Source: Latrodectus hesperus (lineage: Eukaryota; Arthropoda; Arachnida; Araneae; Theridiidae). From it: a stretch of 64,000 nucleotides of DNA. The notes beneath the pieces are model-generated. The model saw only the letters and a program-made list of their open reading frames with translations. It ran no database searches and was not told where the DNA came from. The stretch lies in NCBI GenBank assembly GCA_037975125.1, contig CM075853.1, positions 24,131,399-24,195,398 on the forward strand. The letters are read 5' to 3'. This document shows positions 23,501 to 48,166 of the stretch, piece after piece. Position numbers and translations under genes: made by a program. Each line of letters begins with the position of its first letter. Position 1 is the stretch's first letter.

Positions 23501-25880
23501 ATGATTAAATAAAGTTACATTATCCTCAAGTAAATGTTAAAAATACACAAATGCATGATGATTTTAACATAATATTATAAAGAAAACTAATAAAATTTAC
23601 TTGAATAGTTACCAATTTGCAAATAGTCAGTAATACTTATCATCAAAACAGTCAGTGTTTATTCTCTTGTTAAATGAAACTTTATGCACAGCAGTAAATT
23701 ATTCCTCCTTTTACTTCCTTTAACCATACAAAAATAAAAATTTCTACTTTTGTTACAGTAAAATTGCTTTGACTTTTTGTAATAAGAACCATTAAAATAA
23801 TATTATACAGAAATTTACAAAATTATATTTTGCAATTCCTTGTTTCTTGCATTTTTATTATATTTTGCATGTCCATTTTACCTTATCAAATAAATTATTC
23901 TTCATCTAACAGATAATGAATTTTACATGTGATGATAAATGGGAAAAATATCCCATCAAGAAAAAGAAAAATTTTTTGCTAAAAGTATCATATATACATA
24001 GAAATATTAAAAAATATCATTAACAAAATTATTAAATTTATGAAGCAAAACCCAAAATTTGTGAAATTAATATTAGAGCATATTACTCAATTAATATAAA
24101 TAGTAACTTTTATTTAATCAGTTTTAAATACCATTAAATAATTTGAAACGAGATTTACAATCCATATTATAAAATTATAACAGAAAGAAAAGACATATTA
24201 CCTGAAAGCAGCTGCCCATCTTATAGTAACATATTCATAGAAAGTGATAAATGATAAATTCCGAAAAAGAAAACCAACAATAAGCATCCCTATAGTCAGT
24301 AAAAGTAAATAATAGAATGAAATTTTAATTATTAAATATTTTAAAGATTGAGAAGAATAAATTAAATATGCATAATTTCACAAAAGGAAATAATGTAAGG
24401 CTTGAATGATATTTATCTGTTAAATAAGCATATAAAATGAACTTGAGTTCTAGAAGATATAACTAGGTATAAAGATTAAATTTTTCTCATCAAAATTATT
24501 TATTTATTTACTATTAAATGGTGATAAAAAATCATTAAATTTATAATAATGTAATTAAAGTTCACTTTATATAATAATAAACGGCATAAGCTAATGCACT
24601 CACACTTTAAAAATATGCTTGAATAATATTTAAAAAAATTACATAATATTTTGAAATGATATTAAGACTTTTAGGTATTAATATATTTCAGTGTTAAAAT
24701 ATTTTTCACAAAATTAAATTCAATTTTAATAGCAACAGCAATTATTTCTACAGTACATAAAGTGAATTTCATGTGAAATATTGAAGTAATTAGATGTGGT
24801 TCATTCTTTAACAAAGTTAATGACAACATTTATTCATAGATTTCTCTAGAAAAATAAGAATTAAGATATGCAGAAAGTAGTAACAATTTACTTACCAACT
24901 ATATCAGGAAGCTTAACAACTCTGGCTATTAAACCACCAACATGTGCAAATAAAGCAAGAAGAAATAAAGAAAATACACCACTCACAGGAAATAGATCTT
25001 TCCCAAGCATACCATAAACTGATGCAAAAAGTAGCAAAATAACTATGACTTGTGATGCACAAAGTGTTACTTTACGTTGAGATGGTAAGCATGCAATACA
25101 CCTATTATAAAATCTTTTTGTGCCATCTGAAATAAATATTATAATAAACTTTTTTAAATATTTAGATATAACAATTATTATTCTCATGCCTAACAAAATT
25201 TAATTTTAATATAATCAAAATAGTCTCACTCTTTGCATGATAAAATAAAAACAATTTTTGTTTGTCAGATAGTCAGAATTGAGGATGTTAAAGCATCTAC
25301 CCTCCTATTTATGGATAACATTTCAAATATAAATATATAAAATATAATGATTAAAGAGAAATATATACCAGACACCAACAAAAATGCATTCTGGAATTGT
25401 TTTAATTACATTAATGCACTATTGGTTTTTACTGTCATTGAATTTTATGAAAACAGTAAAATTTAATTAAGATGCAATTTTGAAATATTAAATATCTTGT
25501 GTGAAAATATACTATGGAATTTTTGTATCAAGTTTTTTTCTTTTAAAATTAATTTTAAAAAAATTCCTTATTTATTATTACTTTATTGTTAGTACTTATT
25601 AGTAATGTACCATATTGGAAATATTGCATAGGGACGACTATTTTCTTCTTGCTCAAGCTTTGTCTAGTATTTAAGAAATTCCTGTTTTATGTGATTGTCT
25701 AAAATACTTGGTAATGAAATTTGCTTGAATAAAGATTGCTATATGTAAAAACTAACCTATCTGAATATATTTAAAATATATTAACTTACCAAATTCAGAT
25801 CTTTCCCTATTTGGTATCTCGACTTTCACTTTTTGCAATTCCTGCAATTCATTCTCAGACCCACATGATTTTATACTCAT
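9278..25880 (-). CDS. SLC9B2: Sodium/hydrogen exchanger 9B2-like (SLC9B/NHA2), complete gene, 11 coding exons
   Basis: Electroneutral Na+(Li+)/H+ antiporter of the CPA2/NHA family, a membrane protein. Coding exons in transcript order: 25880-25790, 25126-24896, 24289-24202, 22734-22552, 20748-20573, 17453-17341, 16030-15878, 14119-14014, 13167-13031, 10236-10159, 9457-9278. All junctions are GT-AG and the phases agree, giving 1536 nt, 511 aa plus TAA (human NHA2 is about 537). Landmarks: KLPDIVGMLIVGFLFRN near 100-118; KAGLGLD near 147; SAVSPAVIVPG at 202-212; the ion-binding motif SMDDVIAITGF with Asp238-Asp239; QPFLFSLIGAEVS near 360-372; AFAWLPKATVQ ending at 426; last helix at 453 onward and a charged tail. 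The start ATG follows a possible acceptor (TTCAG at 25888-25884), so a 5' UTR intron is likely. Introns carry transposons, but every coding exon is clean. The SLC9B call is firm; 9B2 over 9B1 is less certain. Confidence 0.95.
10468..11635 (-). mobile_element. 3' end of an RNase H-bearing non-LTR retrotransposon (I-group LINE), decayed
   Basis: A 5'-truncated LINE copy in the SLC9B intron 10237-13030, in the gene's own orientation. The - strand reads the end of ORF2: the RT/RNH linker (LCKWRNNQRLKK...LAEKMCEDN, about 11420-11600), then a type-1 RNase H domain with its acidic residues (VYTDGS; FRSELIAINEAL; WILNDSRS; and KVADILAKRG after the WIPSHV motif), then the tail ending HGVMDLI and a stop at 10510. 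One in-frame TAA after NDSRS (about 11052) and a frame change near 11420 break the frame. The 3' UTR is short and ends in AATAACAACA near 10470. It is dead, but young enough for every RNase H motif to be readable. RNase H after the reverse transcriptase is typical of I-like clades. Confidence 0.88.
11636..12060. other. Unclassified higher-GC stretch beside the LINE
   Basis: This block is less AT-rich than the intron around it. It has an 87-codon open frame on the - strand (12010-11747), but I recognise no domain and the frame has no splice or initiation context. It is probably an old repeat, or a diverged upstream part of the adjoining LINE. Nothing more can be supported. Confidence 0.35.
14940..15310 (+). 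pseudogene. Faint Tc1/mariner transposase relic in SLC9B intron
   Basis: The intron between the SLC9B exons at 14014-14119 and 15878-16030 contains a weak + strand match to the end of a Tc1 transposase. It reads VSDNALIYAVDLV (about 15185-15225), then FEHEDEVKHLP (about 15237-15270), then a degenerate stretch that aligns at base level with the usual WPPQSPDLNPIE motif (15270-15300). The order and spacing fit a transposase catalytic end. Stops and frame changes are frequent and no inverted repeats were found, so this is old and tentative. Confidence 0.4.
17462..17528. repeat. (TA)n microsatellite, left flank of DD36E element
   Basis: About 66 bases of TA repeat directly left of the transposon. 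The same repeat continues at 18748-18772 on its right. The element evidently inserted into a pre-existing TA array. The array ends only nine bases from the SLC9B exon acceptor at 17454-17455, so it replaces the normal polypyrimidine tract. Confidence 0.95.
17627..17635 (+). promoter_or_regulatory. TATA-like box of the DD36E transposase
   Basis: TATATAAAG lies about 45 bases upstream of the transposase ATG at 17677 and inside the element's left end, well placed for its own promoter. It is inferred from motif and position only. Confidence 0.5.
17677..18737 (+). pseudogene. DD36E Tc1/mariner transposase, one frameshift
   Basis: Cut-and-paste DNA transposase. The natural start is ATG at 17677 (MQKRSDLSDVQKGMIIGF, helix-turn-helix side). 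Near 17755-17757 the frame shifts: TCGAAACGG lacks one A compared with the Ser-Lys-Thr reading that joins the two frames. From there the second frame is open to the TGA at 18735-18737. DNA-binding helices continue as TAEFVNCSRAAVVKVYRAW. Catalytic residues are Asp at 18138 (FSDEPRF), Asp at 18411 (FQQDKARSH) and Glu at 18522 (LSPIEHLW), with 36 residues between the second Asp and Glu. That spacing is the DD36E signature. Without the missing base it would be about 353 aa, a normal length. An upstream in-frame ATG at 17637 gives a 366-codon frame, but its N-terminal part is the wrong frame for the DNA-binding domain. Confidence 0.9.
20573..20748 (-). CDS. SLC9B2: SLC9B exon 5: ion-binding Asp-Asp motif
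   Basis: This exon encodes residues 199-256 plus split codons at both ends. It carries SAVSPAVIVPGLL, the unwound helix shared by CPA2 transporters, and SMDDVIAITGF. In human NHA2 the equivalent adjacent aspartates (278/279) are required for Na+/Li+ binding and proton exchange, so the paired Asp238-Asp239 here argue for a working antiporter. The acceptor is ATTTTAG and the donor GTAAGG. The intron that follows it in the transcript is the one carrying the DD36E transposon. Confidence 0.93.
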
Positions 25881-26785
25881 TTTCTGAATACCAAAATGAA
25901 ATCTAGTTTGATAGTTATATCTTTAACACTAAAAAACAAGAACAATAATTTTTAAATATTTTTGCCATATATCTCTCTAAATAATCATTATATACAATTA
26001 ATATTTATAAGTTAAGCCTAATAGTTTTGATTTCATTAACTAAGTCTGCTTAAGTTTCCTGCCAAAATTTTTATATAAAAAAAGAGAATTATAAGAAACT
26101 TTTATTGAATTTATTGTATAACAGTGATAGAACCTTTTACTCATGTTGAAGATCCTGCCTAGTTATTAGTTGATTGATTGATGATCTGCAATCATCTTTT
26201 GTATATACGGGCTAATCAGACTGGGATCTGTAGTTTAAAATGGATTTTGAATCACTATAATCATCCATAGTCCGTAGTTACATTATTGTTGTAGCATGCA
26301 TAAAATCACAAACATGTGCTAACTTAAGAAGTGGCCTTTGGTATATCTTCAAAAAGCTGAATTAACAGCAAGAAATTGAACATTCCAAAATAGAATCAAA
26401 ATGGATTAATTAATATTTATTCACATTTTAATACAAATCTATGGTTTACTTAATGCAAATTTCATAATATAATTCTTTGAATAAATATTGCCTAAAATCA
26501 TTTAAGCTCTTTGCTTATTTCAAAATAATTTAATATAATACTATTCATTAAATTAGTAAGTCTCTTACCGACATTTTATTTTAATTTGATAAATAATTGT
26601 TAAAGAGTTTAATTGATTAAACAATTCATTAAACTAATAAATCCCTTAAAAACAGTTGATTTTAATTTGTACCACTAATTTATCACAGTTTCAATTCAAT
26701 GGTGACAATTAGCTAATTGCTAGAAAATCAAAGCATATACATTGATGATAGTATATCAAAAGCATATAAGGTGATTAATTTATAG
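25881..26785. other. Upstream region of SLC9B gene
   Basis: Non-coding region upstream of the SLC9B start codon. It should hold a 5' UTR intron end (acceptor TTCAG at 25888-25884 on the - strand) and, further right, the untranslated first exon and promoter. I could not identify those with confidence. No TATA box at a clear distance and no other gene is visible. Confidence 0.5.
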
Positions 26786-26795
26786 AGGTGTTAGA

Positions 26796-27160
26796 CATCA
26801 TAGCCTAGTGGTTAGGGCATCAGCTTTTTGTCTGAAAGGGTGGGGTTCGACTTCTAATGCAGCCAAAAACCCAAGTACATGCAGTATACATGCTTGTTAA
26901 ATCTGTGGAATCAAAAATCTTGTGGTCAGTTGTTGAGCAGTTACCATGGGTGTAATGGTCTGGAGAAAATTTTCTCCCCCTCAAGATCAATGTCAAAATT
27001 GAGGTCGTGGATCCTCTGGTAGAATCATCTATTGGAGGAGTTTAGAGCAAAGTTGTACTTTCACCTCTGTAGTGCACTGGTTAAATGAAAGAACACTTAA
27101 ATTTGCATAGGCAATGACATAGCAAGCTTAGCTTGTCCAAGTGTCATAAGAAGCAATCAC
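26796..27160 (+). mobile_element. tRNA-derived SINE, full-length copy 1
   Basis: A ~365-bp SINE. The tRNA-like head has an internal polymerase III A box TAGCCTAGTGG (26801-26811, exact fit to TRGYNNARNNG) and a B box GGTTCGACTT (26844-26853). The body shares blocks such as AATGGTCTGGAGAAAATT and ATCCTCTGGT with the copy at 62429-62780. The 3' end is GCTTGTCCAAGTGTCATAAG. Partial copies of the same family lie at 40637, 44843 and 58891, all on this strand. Confidence 0.88.
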
Positions 27161-27599
27161 AATTATAGAGTTAAAGATACACAATCATACACAAAAGTTA
27201 TAGGGGTGTGGTTGTTTATCTATAGAAGCAAAACAATCAGGAATGGAAAAGTATCATGTTCTACATCACTGAATATTAAATTTATATTTTAAAATAAAAG
27301 CAATCCAATCAGTTATTTGTGCATAATGGATACAGAAGTAAAAAGTAAATGACCTGATTTAATGATATCATAATGTGTATTAACAAAAACTATTAAAATC
27401 AAATGAATTTGATTGATAATATTTTTTGTATTAAGCAAATATTTTATTGTAAAACCAGAATAATAGAATATAGAAATTTTTTAATGCTTCATATACACTG
27501 AGTAATAAATGAAAATATCCTTGACAGTCCTTTCAATTTAGAGATCAATTTATAAAGAAAAGAATTAAGTCCATAACATAAATAATATCTTATAAATAA

Positions 27600-29560
27600 T
27601 CTTTTTTATTAAATAAGGAAAACACAGTATTTTCCTTATCAATATGATTATTTATTCTAACAACTCATCATTTGATCATTATTAATTTTTAATAATATTA
27701 ATAAATATTATTAAAATAATAAATTAAAATAATAAAAATTAATAAATATTATTAATTTTTAATAATATTTATTTTTTTATATATATCTAACTCATTATCC
27801 TTATATATCTTAGAAATTATATATTAATGATTTATATGCTACCTTAATATTTTTACTGACTTTTCTAGCAATGATTTTTTTGATGACAGTTTTTTGAGAG
27901 ATGAAATCTATTATAAAATTGTTGCATATTAAATTTAAACATTATCAACCTTATATTTCTCAGTTAGTAAATCTTTACTGTAAAAGAAATAAACTTTATA
28001 ATAAATGCATTGATAGAGAAAATGTAATCACAGTTAATACACCAAATAAAACAGATCATAAGGGAACTGGAACAATGTATATCTATATTACAACAAAAAT
28101 TCTAACTTGACAAAATTTAAGTGTCTAATCAATATTTTTAATTTTCTTTTGGTATAATAAGCACATATGAAAAATTATGCTAACATTTTTTTTTGTCCTT
28201 TTCATATATCTCCAAATGGAATAACATGTATACCACTCATGTTACATTTATCATTTCTCCTAAATGTTAAAATAAACAAAAAATAGAAACTGTTTCATAT
28301 AAGTAAATTAAAAAAAACATATTATTAAAAATATGATCAAGAAACACATATAATATTAGTTATTGGCATTAGTGAGGATACTTTTTAAAATATCATCAAA
28401 TGGATTTGGAAAGGAACTATAAAACATGTTCTTTTTTAGCTACACTGCAATTTAGAGTGGCAGATCTTTTGTCCTCTGACATTTCATATGATGCATTTGT
28501 GTACAATCGATATATAGTTTACGAATATTTATTGTTTCTAAACAAAGAATGGTGAACTGTAATGTTCAGTTTTATCTTTTGTTCTTATTAAATTTCCTAC
28601 AAAAGAAAAATAGTGACAAAAAATAACCCTTTATAAACATTACTTCATCATGTAGAAAAAGCAAGTCAAAAGTTACTATTTGAAAAAAATATAATTTTAC
28701 AGTTTAAAATCAATTTTTGATTAAAAGTTTTAGTAGATATGATCCTTAAGATTCAGCAAAATTTCCTTAGTGACAGCATAATGAAAAATGTTTAATGATC
28801 ATTTTAATAATGTATCTCTAACAAATTAAAATAATAAAGAGGTCGAAATACAGAAAATAAGATTAGAAAGATAAAATGATAAATAAATCATAAAAAAATT
28901 TTCTCAAAATATATTAATAGAATTAATAATTATAGAGAAAATAATTTTCTTAATAGAGAATTTACTTAATAGAGAATTAGTAGAGAAAATAATTTTATGA
29001 TTAATCTTAATTTATTTTACGATTAATACTAAAGTAAATAAAATATGTCTTGATTAAATTAAAAAAAAATACATGAATAAAGAGCTCCTATTCCAAAGAC
29101 ATGCGAAGTATACGATCTTAAATAATAAATACAGACCGGTTTTTGTTTAAATGTTTGTCAGCAGACATTTTCGCTTCCCACGCAGAAAAAGGACAATTCA
29201 ACAAACTTCATTTAATATGTCATGCTTATGCCAATATGTAGTGATTTTAATCACAAGAATTCCCTAGATGACATTTTCTAGGTACTCTTGTTTAAAATAT
29301 CTACTGAGCTGCTCATACGATGCAGCTATATACACGTATTCGTTTCTCTTTCTGTTTTCCAAGTAAATTTGAAAACAGATTTACTTAGTTTTTCAGAATT
29401 TTCTACAAAAAGTTGCAGACTTTTACTTAAAGTGGTAATTACTTATTTCTTTGAACATTATTTGCTCTGAGAAAGTCTCAAGCAAATTATCTTCATTTAA
29501 GTTTTTTGGAAATCGTGAATTCCAATACGATTAATTAAAACTTTTTTCAAATACCTCCTC
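27600..29560. other. AT-rich region without genes
   Basis: No coding exon, RNA gene or recognisable transposon. Around 27680-27780 there is a dense run of ATTAATA-type inverted AT repeats. Short open frames here, such as 27901-28110, look random. Confidence 0.6.
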
Positions 29561-30360
29561 GATGATCTATTCATCTGACAGACTTACATGGTGATACCAA
29601 GGCTTTCTAGGAGGTCTTGGTGATACACGATTATCGGTTGTGAATATCGCATACTGAAAAATGCATTGAATTCTGTATTAGACTATGATGATGCTGCACC
29701 TCTAGTTATATAATTAGCTTCAGAAGCTGGAATTTCAAATTTCACATTATTTTTATATCCTATGGTAGAATATGTTTCTGTTCCTAAGAGGCCTTCACAG
29801 TTAAAATCGGAACTATAAAACGCTATTTCCAACAAGAACGGTGTTACAGAGGTTCGTCGTGCCAGAAATGAAAACTAATTATCACTAAAACTTATTACAA
29901 AAGTGCAGCAGAAGTTTGTAGGTTTGAATCAGTATTAAGTCATATTGATTTTCATCCGAATTGTTTTGGCAGTGATCAATTACCATCTAAAACCTGCATA
30001 ACTATTGGAAGTATTGATCACCATATAACGAGAAGATCACGAATCCAGTGGTCAGATTTCTTTGCTTCCATCAATAATTATCATGAAATTTCTAATCTCC
30101 GCTGTATTCAACTATACAACCCTCTCTGCATTAGCACGCTCCACTAATTTCAACGATGGCAGAATATGCCATTTATATCTTATCCCTCACGGTGATCTTT
30201 TAGATGTAGTTATCTCCTGGGCCAAAAAAAATGACTTTGGCGTATTGCTAAACACAAATGTAGGAAGTACATTTGGATTCCATATAAAAGAATTGCAGTG
30301 GAACTACGTCGACTGCTCCTATATCTCTCTAGGAAATATTGGGATAAGATGATAATTTCA
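29560..30360. other. Unclassified higher-GC relic next to piggyBac remnant
   Basis: This ~800-base stretch is clearly less AT-rich than its surroundings and contains short coding-like runs on the + strand, for example SRIQWSDFFASINNYHEI near 30035-30090, broken by stops. I cannot match it to a family. Its position directly left of a piggyBac end makes an old mobile element likely. Confidence 0.35.
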
Positions 30361-30391
30361 GCTGGAACATTAAAAAAATATTTTCAATTTA

Positions 30392-30720
30392 TTAACCCCT
30401 TGCCAGTGTCGCCCGAATTCAGTTCGGGCAATTACTACGTGCAGTATTTGTGATGCCCGAGCTCAGTTCGGGCAGAAGAAAAATTAAAGTTTCTATTTTG
30501 TGAAGTCTGAGTTGAGTTCTTTTCTACTTTAGTATACTTAATTCCCTATTTTCCTAATAAATGACACAAGTGGTCCTAGTTTTTTGCCAATTCTAACTAT
30601 GGTTCTGAAGGTAGTCCATGACTACAACAACACTATGGGAGGTCATGTTAAAGTTGATCAACATCTTACAGACTTTCCGGTTGCTAAAAAGGAGGTAAAA
30701 ATATTACTAGAAAATATTTT
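30392..30720 (+). mobile_element. piggyBac-type transposon remnant (terminus plus transposase fragment)
   Basis: It starts at a TTAA (30392-30395), the piggyBac target, followed by CCCCTTGCCAGTGTCGCCCG. Two hairpins follow: GCCCGAATTCAGTTCGGGC at 30411-30429 and GCCCGAGCTCAGTTCGGGC at 30455-30473. About 90 bases on, the + strand reads VVHDYNNTMGGHVKVDQHL and DFPVAKKE (about 30605-30690), the well-known VxDYNxxMGGVDxxDQ and YPVGRK region of piggyBac transposases. The catalytic third Asp belongs to this motif family. A terminus lying so close to the C-terminal coding part means the body was deleted. I did not find the opposite end. Confidence 0.75.
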
Positions 30721-31683
30721 TTCACCTCCTTGTAGCTTGTCCATATTGCTTGCTGAAAATTTCTGTGAATATCTATCTAAAAGATTTTAATTTTAATGAC
30801 ATAAAAGGGAAATTGGTAACGTCTAATATCCTTGAGCAGTCTTCTATAACGAATTTTGTTCATCCGAATTATCTGATTATGTAAAGATATATCTCTGATT
30901 GTGTTCTCTGATAGATTACAAGAATTCAATAAACTTCTCTTAAATAATGTTAGTTAATTGAGTGTAAATCATCTCTCAAGATATTTTCTTCAATGTGAGC
31001 TACAGGCATCTGAGTACAGAGCTCCAAAAGTGTCCGCCATAACCTACCTACATGAGATACAGCTCAGAGAAAATATCAAGCCATGGATATCATAATAAAT
31101 ATAAAGGAAATAACTGCAGCAAACTTCGGTTAAAATTATTTGTGATTATTAATTAAATATAAATTCACAGATTGGTTATTCTTGGTTGATAAATAAACTG
31201 CTATATTGTTTCCTATATATTTATCTTGTTTCCAAAGTAATAAAGTAAGATATAATCTTACTTTATTATTTCGATTTCATTATATTTTATCTGATATTTG
31301 TGAACAATTTAAGCGTGTCTTAATCAATTATTTATTCTTAATATTTAATGATTTATTGGATCGAAGACTACTTCAAGATCTGTCATCACTTAACAATTTT
31401 CTTAAAATGAATTCTTATGTAATAATAATACTGACTATTTTCTGAAATGAAAGTTTTTTAAATGAAAGATATATATATATATTTCTTACAAATATGACAT
31501 GGATAATTTTGTAGGAAATTTTTATTGCATTTTTATAAATATTTTTTTTTCGTATTTTGCTTTTAAATATGTAAAATTATTTCTTTATATGAGCTTAAAA
31601 TAGAACTTTAATCTTATTGCTTTCTTATCTTACACTACAGAGAATATAATGATATTTTATAAACTATGTGGGAGTTTGATGTA

Positions 31684-31784
<101 letters not shown>

Positions 31785-31794
31785 AGGAAATTAC

Positions 31795-32700
31795 GATCTT
31801 AACCCTCCAACGTATACTTTCCACAAGTGTTTGGATGATAAACTGTGATATTTTCTTTCATTCGACTTGGAGAGGATATGCAAGTTCTTCTAACGGTTTT
31901 GGACAGTTTCTGCTATTTAGCTCATCCCATAGGATTCACGTCTGAACTCTGCGTAGCCATTCCAACTGATTAACTCCATTATAAACATACCAATCCATAG
32001 TGAACCTCGCAACATGACAAGTGACATTGTAATCCTGTTTGGAATAATAATCTAACTCGTGAAATTACCCAGAATTGGGAAGCATATTGTTGTCAAGAAT
32101 AGTGGAGTAGAAGTCAGCTTTCAGCTAATCATGAATTGGGATCAAGAGTCTCAGATCATACCACGAGAAACATACCCAAACCATAATTTCAATTCCACCA
32201 AACTTTATTGTAATAATAATGCATTCCAGCAAAACATTTTTCAGACATTCATACACACCAAACCCAAACTTGAATTAGAGCTTGTCCTCTTGTCAACCAA
32301 GTTTGAACTCTTGTAGATCTTGAATTTGGATTCATTACCTTCAAGAACCTCGCCTAAGGTCCAATTTCGAAGTGCCTCGTACCACCTTAACCGAACATTG
32401 AGGTTGTATTTTCTAATTAAAGGCTTACAGGTGGCAGAAGGACCATGGTAACCAAGCAAATGTTGTTTCTTGCGGATAGTATTTATTGAAACAACCGTCC
32501 CAAATGCTCATTGGAATTCTTGGAGGGTGGGGATCACCAGTTTGGTGCGAGTTTTTCGAATTTCTTTGATAGCACTCGTTGGTCTCTATCTCTTAGTTTC
32601 GTGTGTCTACAGGATCGAAACCTGCTTCAACAATTACCATTCGTCTTCCATTTCTTAATCATAAAATCACAGTTAATAGAATGTTTAAATCACTAGATTA
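31795..32700 (-). pseudogene. Decayed Tc1-like transposase, - strand
   Basis: Read on the - strand from about 32700: LRDRDQRVLSKKFEK (helix-turn-helix), INTIRK...HLLGYHG and RKYNLNVRLRWYEALRNWTL (linker before the first catalytic Asp), then NESKFKIYKSSN, where the usual SDESKF has lost its Asp. The C-terminal end at about 31800-31950 reads WDELNS, LEELAYPLQVE and IIQTLVES, matching the family's C-terminal helices. There are stops and frame changes throughout, and the region around the second Asp and PDLNPIE is not readable. An old inactive copy; no terminal repeats recognised. Confidence 0.75.
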
Positions 32701-34329
32701 ATTTCTTAAGGATCAGTTTTTCCTATGATATCTCACAATTACATCTCTGACAGTCAGACAGCTTTGAATTTCGAGGCATATTGCATGCAACTGATGTTTT
32801 CCAGTACTGTTTTCTATACAATTTTTAAATACAAAAGGCGTGATGTAAATCAGAATTGCAAATATTCTTATTTTAAACTGCTTATATTCGCTAAATGAAT
32901 CCCGATGCTATGGCTTTGTGAATTGAAAGAAAATTGATCGCAATGTTTCATATAAAAACAAATACTGTTTCGATGAGTATTTTAATCACGTTCTTATTTT
33001 AATCAAGGAATTTGTAAGTACTCGAGATAGCTAAAGGCTAGGGAAAAGAATGGTAATGCTTAGGTGTTATTTTTTGAATCGATATATAGTACTTTATATT
33101 TGTTTAAGTCTTAAACAAATAATTAGAAGATAAGGAGATCAGAAGATTCACAGAGCTTAACGACATTAGAAATATAAGAACATTAGATCAGTTCGTCAAC
33201 TCATTATGCTTAAAGGATATACCAGGAGAAAGATTAAATAAATCTCTATATCTTACAGTGTGTATTCAATAAACTTAAGTAAAACTTAAACGTGTGCCTC
33301 TGCGTATACTAAAAATACATAACAAAATAAATATATCATAATTGAATAATGGTAATTATACTGGTAATTATGAAGAAATGGTAAGTATAGAAATTATATT
33401 TTAAGTTCTAATTATAATTCAATTTTCTAAATATTTTGCTTTTGTGCACTGTAAGTTTTAGCTGTATTTATTTATTTATTGAATCGCTAGTCACTGAAAA
33501 AGTAATATAAATTATCTCATTTTACATTAAAATTTCATAAAAATGAAGCAAATCAGCCTAAAATCATTATAAACGTGTTTATCGATGTCATAAATAAAGA
33601 ATAAATATCATAATGGATACCATGCTATTCGTGCGTGAAAGCATTCTAGGAATTTTTTTATGTAGTCTTAGTGGTTACTGCTACCTAACTGTTATAATCA
33701 TTGATATTGATAATTCTAGAGCTATCAAAAGAAATCTAACGATCACTTTTTCCAACTCGTCTATCGTGTTTTGGGCTACCTTTATCGTTTAAACTTTTTT
33801 TTCTCACCATTATTTCAAATATTTAACAATCAATACACTGAAAACTTTTGGGGTGGTATTGGTAGAGATGCTAATAAAATTTATAAAATATAGATAAAAT
33901 TTAACTTTTGCACTGCATCTGTATAGTTAGTTGTGATGTGATTCAGCTTTAAATAAAAGAAGTTTAAATTATTTATATATTATTTAGAAGTTTAAATTAT
34001 TTCAACCACTGTATGGCCAATTGCATTAGTATTTAAAAGGTTATTGAGTTTGGAACATCAGTGTACTTAAATAAGATTTTTTTCCTATAACCTTTTCTCT
34101 GTGTTAGATGTATTTTACAAAAAATATGACCATATGGACAAAAATAATTAAAAGATACAGAATTTAAAATATTTTATTAAAAAATATATAATACACACAA
34201 GTGAAAGTAAACTTTTGTCTCAGAACAAATAGTCATCAGTTATTGTTAAAAATATCATTATCTGTATATATTGTTAATCTTTCCCAAATCAGCACTGCAT
34301 GTATTAAAAAATTTTTTTTGGAGGTAGTA
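32701..34329. other. Gene-free region downstream of serine protease gene
   Basis: I see no gene or transposon here. It should include the 3' UTR of the serine protease gene. A TTTATT at 34173-34178 (AATAAA on the - strand) about 150 bases past the stop is a plausible poly(A) signal. Confidence 0.55.
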
Positions 34330-48112
<13,783 letters not shown>

Positions 48113-48158
48113 GATGACTTGAATATTAATTGAGGTCATACAATAAAATGTCCTGCCG

Positions 48159-48166
48159 TTTTTATA
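48159..48166 (-). promoter_or_regulatory. TATA box of the serine protease gene
   Basis: GGGTATAAAAACGG on the - strand puts TATAAAAA at 48166-48159, 47-54 bases upstream of the ATG at 48112. A start site about 30 bases downstream would leave a 5' UTR of roughly 20-25 bases. A strong TATA box with a very short leader is common in highly and tissue-specifically expressed arthropod secretory genes; that last step is inference. Confidence 0.6.

Noticed and set aside
24888..25196. ATG-initiated 102-codon frame at SLC9B exon 2
   Set aside because: The apparent start lies in the intron. The exon really begins at 25126 after TTTCAG and joins the first exon in phase.
26796..26870. Possible tRNA gene (A and B boxes)
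   Set aside because: The sequence continues into a repeated non-tRNA body shared with the copy at 62429, and it does not fold as a complete cloverleaf. It is a SINE head. The same reasoning applies at 35549 and 37980.
27680..27780. Dense ATTAATA inverted repeats
   Set aside because: Low-complexity AT sequence; no unique arms, so a hairpin or transposon end cannot be argued.
30062..30352. 96-codon + strand frame left of the piggyBac end
   Set aside because: No family match and no initiation or splice context; treated as part of an unclassified relic.
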